DNA of 24,583 bases from Parachlorella kessleri (lineage: Eukaryota; Chlorophyta; Trebouxiophyceae; Chlorellales; Chlorellaceae): the NCBI GenBank assembly GCA_001598975.1, contig BBXU01000928.1, positions 1 through 24,583 on the forward strand. The letters run 5' to 3'. The notes under the pieces are model-generated. The model was not told where the DNA came from. It did not search any database and was given only the letters and a program-made list of their open reading frames with translations. The translations under genes were made by a program, and so were the position numbers. Each line of letters opens with the position of its first letter. The stretch's first letter is position 1. Positions 20,101 through 24,583 of the stretch are shown here, one piece after another.

Positions 20101-22404
20101 CTATCTTCCGTCCCATGGCTTTATGTTCAAGCTGTACAGAGGATTCCCTGCCTGACCACCCTCGGGTGCCTGCCTTTGCCTTGGTTGACCTCCCTGCCAT
20201 GACGGAGGTCATGGACACACGTCAGCTCTGCTGTGATTTGGAGCAGCCCCCGTGTCGGCTGCTACACGCTGCAGGCCCCAGAGATAGTCCGGCATCAGAA
20301 GTACAGCCAGGCAGTGGACCTGTGGAGCCTGGGGGTGGTTCTGTACATACTGCTCAGCGGCCGCCCTCCCTTTGATGGCAAGGACAGAGAGGCGGTGCAG
20401 GCGGCCATCGAGAGAGGTGCTTACAGCACTGACGATTGGGTAAGGGAAGGGGTTTGTGGCGCCGGTTTTGGGTGGCTGCTAGTACTGATGCTGCTAATGG
20501 CAGGAAGTGGGTGTCAAGGATCTGCCTGGTATGTACTAGAGAGAGTGTCTGCCTTTGCTTGAGGCATCCATCCAGCGTGTGCTAGTGACGTCCGCGGTGT
20601 CGCTCAAGGCAGTGCCAGCCATAGTGGGTAGCTGCCCAACTTGTGGGCGTTGCCTACCAGGAAGACGGCCTCCAAGCCATTGAAGCAGCACGGCAGCTGC
20701 CCGGCAGTTGCCGAGGCTTCCAAAGCCATGCTAATGCAAGCTCGGCTTGGGTGTTGACAATGTGTGTTGCTTGGATACCTTCGCATGGGGCGCTGGGAAA
20801 GCTTGCGCCTCCTGGTTTAATATATTCTTACAGGCTGCCGCCACCCATTTATGCCGCAGTGAGTCCTAAAAAATGGGACTAACTTAGGATGCAAGAATAA
20901 TAAACAATTGCTCAGCAAATATGAAGGCTTGGTTCTCCTGGTGAGGAGTACCATCTGGTGCCTACTTGCGAGGCTTGCAGGGCTGGGAGCAGGTTTCCCT
21001 GGATGCCAAGGACCTCCTCCGCCGCTTGCTTGAAGTGGACCCGGCCCGGCGCATCACAGCGGCGGAGTGCCTGCAGCACCCGTGGCTGGCACCAACCTCC
21101 GCACCAGCTGCCACGGCAGCTAGCACCGCGCCAGCCAGAGCAGGCGTCACAGAGTCCTCAGTAGGCTTACAAGCAGGTCAGGAGCGACAGCCTGTGTGTA
21201 GGGCAAAGGAGCCGCCCGACCAGCAACAACCCAGCCCCCAAGGCGCAAGCTCTACCGCTGCCGACACTTGTACCGACCCGGAGCTGCCCTCGCCCGCAAA
21301 CTTGCGCAACACGCTGACGTTGTCTGTGCGAGGGCGGCGGATGCTGGCCAGGGCCATGAGGGCCCAGGCGCTGAAGAGCAACTCTGTAGGGGGCGGAGGC
21401 GGGCTGCTGGGCCTGCAGCAGTCAGGTGGGTCTCATACATGGTGGTCTTGGGCTGTAGATGAAGGAATGCTGAGTTGGCATGGTGTTCTGATCTGAAGCG
21501 AAGGTTACAAGGGTCCCTCTTTGGCCACTCTACTGTGTGTGCCTTTGGTAAGCGTATACTGGGAGGCAAGGTGGGGAGTCATTTGCATGCAAGTGCCACA
21601 ATTCCTACGCAAGTGGCAGCAACAGTTGTAACTCCCAAACAACTGCCGGGATCAGACAATAATGCTCAGGAATACGAGTGTTTTTCGCGGTTTGCTGCAT
21701 TCGTCTCTCTTGTGCGTCATGCGTTGTTTGCAGGGCAACTCCCAGCCCCCGTCCCCTCGCACCACTACAGCGGCCGCTCTCCCCTCCGAGAGCTCTTCAA
21801 CTTTGACCTGGCACCACTGCGGCAGCAGGCAGGCCTTGGCCCCGGGGATCCAGTCCAAAGCACTTCTTTTGGGGGGCTTCCGTCTTCCGGGGAGGGACCG
21901 TCCAGTGTAGATGGGGGCGAATCGGCAGCTGACAGCAACAGTAATGGCCGGGGCAGCTGCAACGACGCGGTAGTAGGGCGGCAGGGCGTCAAGCAGGCTG
22001 CCAGCCGTGGTGCAGCAGCAGGTTCATGGGCAAGCAGCGGACGTAGGAGTGAGGATGCAGTCGGCAGTGGCAGCGACTTGCAGTCGGAAACCGCTAAGCT
22101 CACTCGTCTGCGCTCCCAGCTGGAGATGGTAGGCACCGCAGGGGGGTTGCAGGATGGCAGAGCCTTGGCAGCAGAGGGACAGCTGGTCTGCCCGACAAGC
22201 CCTACTGCTGCTGCCGACTCACTGCAAGACACGCAAGGGCATGCTATGGTCCGAACCTTTCAGGCTGCCGCGGCGACTGCGTGTGGCGCCAACGATGAAG
22301 TTGGGGATGCGTTTGCGGGGCTGGAGATGCCAAGCGTGGTGGAGGAGGGGTTGCATGAAAGGGACGTGGCTGCCTCTGATGGTGGCCCGGGCAGCTGTCA
22401 TTAA
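17102..22404 (+). CDS. PH-like domain plus CAMK-like protein kinase, 11 exons
   Basis: Predicted Ser/Thr kinase of about 800 residues. Exons: 17102-17146, 17240-17412, 17662-17923 (or 17908), 18065-18363, 18685-18764, 18944-19024, 19315-19409, 19966-20052, 20275-20439, 20981-21425, 21734-22404. Residues about 65-160 look like a PH domain, with alternating strands and a final helix around EERMEWMVGLGK, so it may bind phosphoinositides. The kinase domain spans about 200-465. It has the glycine loop GQGATCVV, LALK, a helix-C Glu in MHNELRIL, HRDLKPQN, DYD in place of DFG, CGTVHYM-APE, DLWSLGVVLY and a closing HPWL. The tail is Ser/Gly/Gln-rich. A basic segment near 536-562 (SVRGRRMLARAMRAQALK) could bind calmodulin. 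No EF hands are visible, so it is not a standard CDPK. The N-terminus and the 17923/18065 junction are uncertain. Confidence 0.82.
17965..18030. repeat. 27-bp inverted repeat (hairpin) in a kinase intron
   Basis: The left arm 17965-17991 (starting GCAGGGAAGCCTCACA) and right arm 18004-18030 (ending TGAGGCTTCCCTGC) are complementary over 27 positions with one mismatch, which would be a wobble G-U in sense RNA. The loop is 12 nt. The hairpin fills about half of intron 17924-18064. Confidence 0.85.
19410..19965 (+). other. GC-AG intron of the kinase gene
   Basis: The exon ends in phase 0 at CAG (19407-19409), followed by GCAAGT, the ideal GC-type donor. The next exon starts in phase 0 at 19966 after GTGACAG. 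The nearest GT, four bases on, would break the frame. This is a long intron and contains a dispersed repeat copy. Confidence 0.7.
19689..19749 (+). repeat. dispersed repeat, copy 3 (intronic)
   Basis: GTGGCAGGTGCTGCGAAGA opens the copy. It then has GGAGATAGGG and GCACTGACTGGGG, and ends with GGGTGCAA, following the same block order as the other three copies. A weaker partial match (GCAGGTGCGAACAG) lies just upstream at about 19619-19632. Confidence 0.45.
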
Positions 22405-23349
22405 AATGCAGACATCGCATCTACCAGCCCTACCAGCACTGATAGAGTGAAGTTTTCTTCTACCCCTGTGTATATTCGGAGGATGGGATAATAATTAAAT
22501 AAATAGTTCTTTCTTTCTTTTCAGTAATGGAGCCATGCGAGCAGGATTCAGCAATCCGAAACAGAGCCAGGTGGCAAACAAAACCAAAATGATGAGAACA
22601 TCAGCAGCAACAACTGAAAAGGCACCAGCAGGAAACTCTGCAAAGTCAGCAGGACTATGAAACTACCAAGAAGTTCAATGCCTTGCCAAACCCTCAATGG
22701 GGCAGGGGCATAAGCAAGGGAAGCTGCGCGCGGGCAGTGCTTGGCAGTGGGTAATTGAATACATAGCGCAGCGCAAAAAAGCTGGGACAAGGGCATGCGT
22801 GACCTCAACAGGTAGTTGGAGCTGCACTTGCAGAGGCAACCTGCGGCGCCGACATGCCGCGAGCAATCGTATCAAGACAACAACGTCAGGCAAGTGCTGC
22901 CCTGCCAAAGGCTGCCGGCTACAGGGACTGCTGCGGCCGCCGGCGAGGCGGTGGCACAAACTCAGCCTGTGACATTGCGCAGCAGGTCAAGGAAGCACGT
23001 TCATACAGGATATGGTTTGCAGGGAAAATAGGCTCCCTGACCTGTGGCCACACCTGCAGGAGCATTGAAGAGGGTGTATAGATTTCGCATAGCGTGCCTC
23101 CGCAGAAGAAGTGTCCACAGTAACCCTCATAGCAAGTGAAGATGACTCTCAATGGCCTCAACAGTGGTGAAAGGCGTGACGTGGGTACAATGTATGTGGC
23201 AGGAATAAACGAAATAAGTGCAGGCCTGCCCAATTAAGCCGTGCAATAGGACGGCATGCTGCTTGAAACAGGTGAGGAGCACAGCATGCCAGGCGTGTAG
23301 GCCAGCTTGCCGGCAAGCTGCTGGCTGCCTGAGTCGCCCTGTCACTTAC
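22405..23349. other. intergenic region downstream of the kinase
   Basis: It begins with the kinase 3' UTR, which includes an AT-rich stretch with AATAAATAG and a CTTT run (about 22490-22520). No TGTAA lies near the stop. Later exons of the - strand gene at 23350-23992 should fall here. One possible 3' end is an exon ending in VPPPRRRPQQSL with a stop near 22919, but no junction could be fixed. An 18-bp perfect palindrome is at 23303-23320. Confidence 0.45.
23303..23320. repeat. 18-bp perfect palindrome
   Basis: CAGCTTGCCGGCAAGCTG equals its own reverse complement. It has no spacer and no obvious partner motif. It may be chance or a small cruciform-forming site. Confidence 0.7.
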
Positions 23350-23992
23350 CTGCTGTGCAGCCTGAGCAGGGATCTTCTGGCTGGCGGCTGCGATGCAGCC
23401 TGGTTTGGCTCCCACTGACAGTCAGTTGTGGAAGCTGCTGCTGCTCCTCACCAGCGCCGCTGCCGTCTGCCTCCTGTTCACCACCCCATCTGTCAACCAG
23501 TCCTCCAGCGCGTCATCCTAAACCGAGCACCGCTGCAAAACCATACAGACGCAGAGTCATGGCTGGAGTTATAGTAGCAACACAGCAGGCGCGGTAGAGG
23601 AAGGCTTGAACAGTTACCGGCGCTCCTCGTCGTCGTCTTCTTCAGCGGAGCAGTCAGCCTCGTCTTCGATGAAACGCTGCAAAGATACGAACAAAGGTGC
23701 ATGGAGTACTGCATGTCAATGACATGCCAAACTTACGTTGCGGCACGTGCCCACTACGTCGGAAGGGCAATAGGATCACACACAGCAGAAACGTTACCGG
23801 AAAACGAAAGTGACTCAGGCGGACTGCCTCGCACTGGTTGGTAACAGGTGACGTCTTGCCGTGCTTCCCGCCGATCGTGCAGCGAGCAACCCGGTGAGGG
23901 CCTGAACGACGGAGCTTTGTGGCACAGTGCAAAACACTGCCGAACGATGTCATTACAGGTGTGCCGGCATCGATCGACGCCTTGCCATCCAA
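23350..23992 (-). CDS. unidentified protein with acidic stretch, first three exons only
   Basis: Three phase-consistent exons are proposed: 23992-23798 (ATG at 23992, or 23953 for a shorter start), 23676-23618 and 23489-23350, each bordered by plausible GT donors and AG acceptors. Together they encode about 131 residues. The first exon is basic (CATKLRRSGPHRVARC). It is followed by RFIEDEADCSAEEDDEERR and a Gln/Glu/Gly-rich stretch. Acidic FIEDEAD-type segments occur in several nuclear factors such as SPT5/SPT6-like proteins, but this is too short to assign. The remaining exons should lie at lower coordinates, and I could not place them. The coding status of exon 2 is the best supported. Confidence 0.4.
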
Positions 23993-24330
23993 GAAAGAAC
24001 GCCCGATTTAATGGAGAAGAAAGCAGGCCCCATTTTCCGTCCTCCGCCTACTCAGGGGGGAGGCTATTGACAGCATATTGATACACAGTGGACTTGGGTA
24101 CGGTGCTACTTCCTGTAACAGGTAATGTATATGATATTTGGTGGCCCTATATGTCAGAACCATGTGCCGTTTCCACATGGGTTAGTCTGGTAATGGCCCT
24201 GGTAATTGGCACTTAAATCTTGTGGTTTGTGGGCATAGTACATCCTGGCCTTTTGTTGGCGCCGCTTGGGGAATTCACGACAGCATGATCAGATGGCGGT
24301 ACGCTGTCAGACTAGACTGGTCTATTGAGA

Positions 24331-24388
24331 GTGGCAGGCGATGCGAACAGAGGAAAGGTAGGAATGAAATGTACTGACAGGGTTTGCA
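24331..24388 (+). repeat. dispersed repeat, copy 4
   Basis: It opens GTGGCAGGCGATGCGAACAG, then has GGAAAGGTAGG and GTACTGACAGGG, and ends with TTTGCA. It is the copy closest to 6666-6735 in its first half and to 3123-3193 at ACTGACAGGG. Confidence 0.55.
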
Positions 24389-24526
24389 CACAGCCAATGT
24401 CATGGACGAGTGATTGGCCAGTGTTCTCTTTGAACGAGCTGCTGGTTTTTGCTGTAAATTGGCAGACTTGGGAAAGGAGCGGGTGGAAAGAGGAAGAAAG
24501 GAAAGGAGATATGAAATGGGTGGTGG

Positions 24527-24541
24527 TGTGTGTGTGTGTGT
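24527..24541. repeat. TG dinucleotide microsatellite
   Basis: Seven TG units plus a T, preceded by TGG repeats and followed by a G-rich run. Confidence 0.85.
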
Positions 24542-24583
24542 AGTTTGGGGGGCGGGGAGGGGGGGCAGGGTCTTTCACCTGCT

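Larger units (their letters stand above)
23993..24583. other. right-end region without a supported gene
   Basis: About 590 bases with no coding-like ORF. It should include the promoter of the - strand gene at 23992. It contains dispersed repeat copy 4, a TG microsatellite and a G-rich run near the right edge. Confidence 0.5.

Noticed and set aside
21437..21733. Continuous reading of the kinase tail through 21426-21733
   Set aside because: The frame of the exon ending at 21425 soon meets a stop at about 21494. A good donor at 21426 and acceptor at 21733 join in matching phase, so this is treated as an intron.

Overview
The window reads as nuclear DNA of a eukaryote, most likely a chlorophyte green alga. 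The genes are split into many short exons by mostly GT-AG introns whose acceptors are usually CTGCAG or TTGCAG. Coding sequence is GC-rich and heavy in Ala, Gln and Ser, two genes have a TGTAA motif (the green-algal polyadenylation signal) downstream of the stop, and the gene families are plant-like. Nothing looks bacterial, viral or transposon-encoded. All gene models below were assembled by eye from reading frame, splice sites and intron phase. No RNA evidence was available.

Layout. (1) 2-3083, + strand: the 3' half of MSH4, the meiosis-specific MutS homologue, with an intact ATPase domain. (2) 4032-6470, - strand: an unrecognised protein of about 400 residues with about six membrane segments, convergent with MSH4. 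(3) 7416-12555 and 13045-16897, - strand: two tandem paralogues of a PTC7/PPTC7-type PP2C phosphatase, here called PP2C-A and PP2C-B. Each has a presequence-like N-terminus and a long Gln/Ala/Glu-rich region in front of the catalytic domain. (4) 17102-22404, + strand: a protein kinase with an N-terminal PH-like domain, a CAMK-like catalytic domain carrying DYD in place of DFG, and a long low-complexity tail. It starts head-to-head with PP2C-B. (5) 23350-23992, - strand: the first exons of an unidentified protein with an acidic stretch. (6) 23993-24583: no gene seen.

Between and inside the genes lies a short repeat family, with four similar 58-71 bp copies all in the + orientation, and two inverted repeats inside introns. 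One of these is a 27-bp stem in the kinase gene. The PP2C pair shows a locally near-identical patch that suggests gene conversion, an intron present in only one copy, and a Gly-to-Ser change in a metal-site motif of one copy. The divergent kinase/phosphatase arrangement suggests shared regulation of opposing enzymes, but that is inference only.
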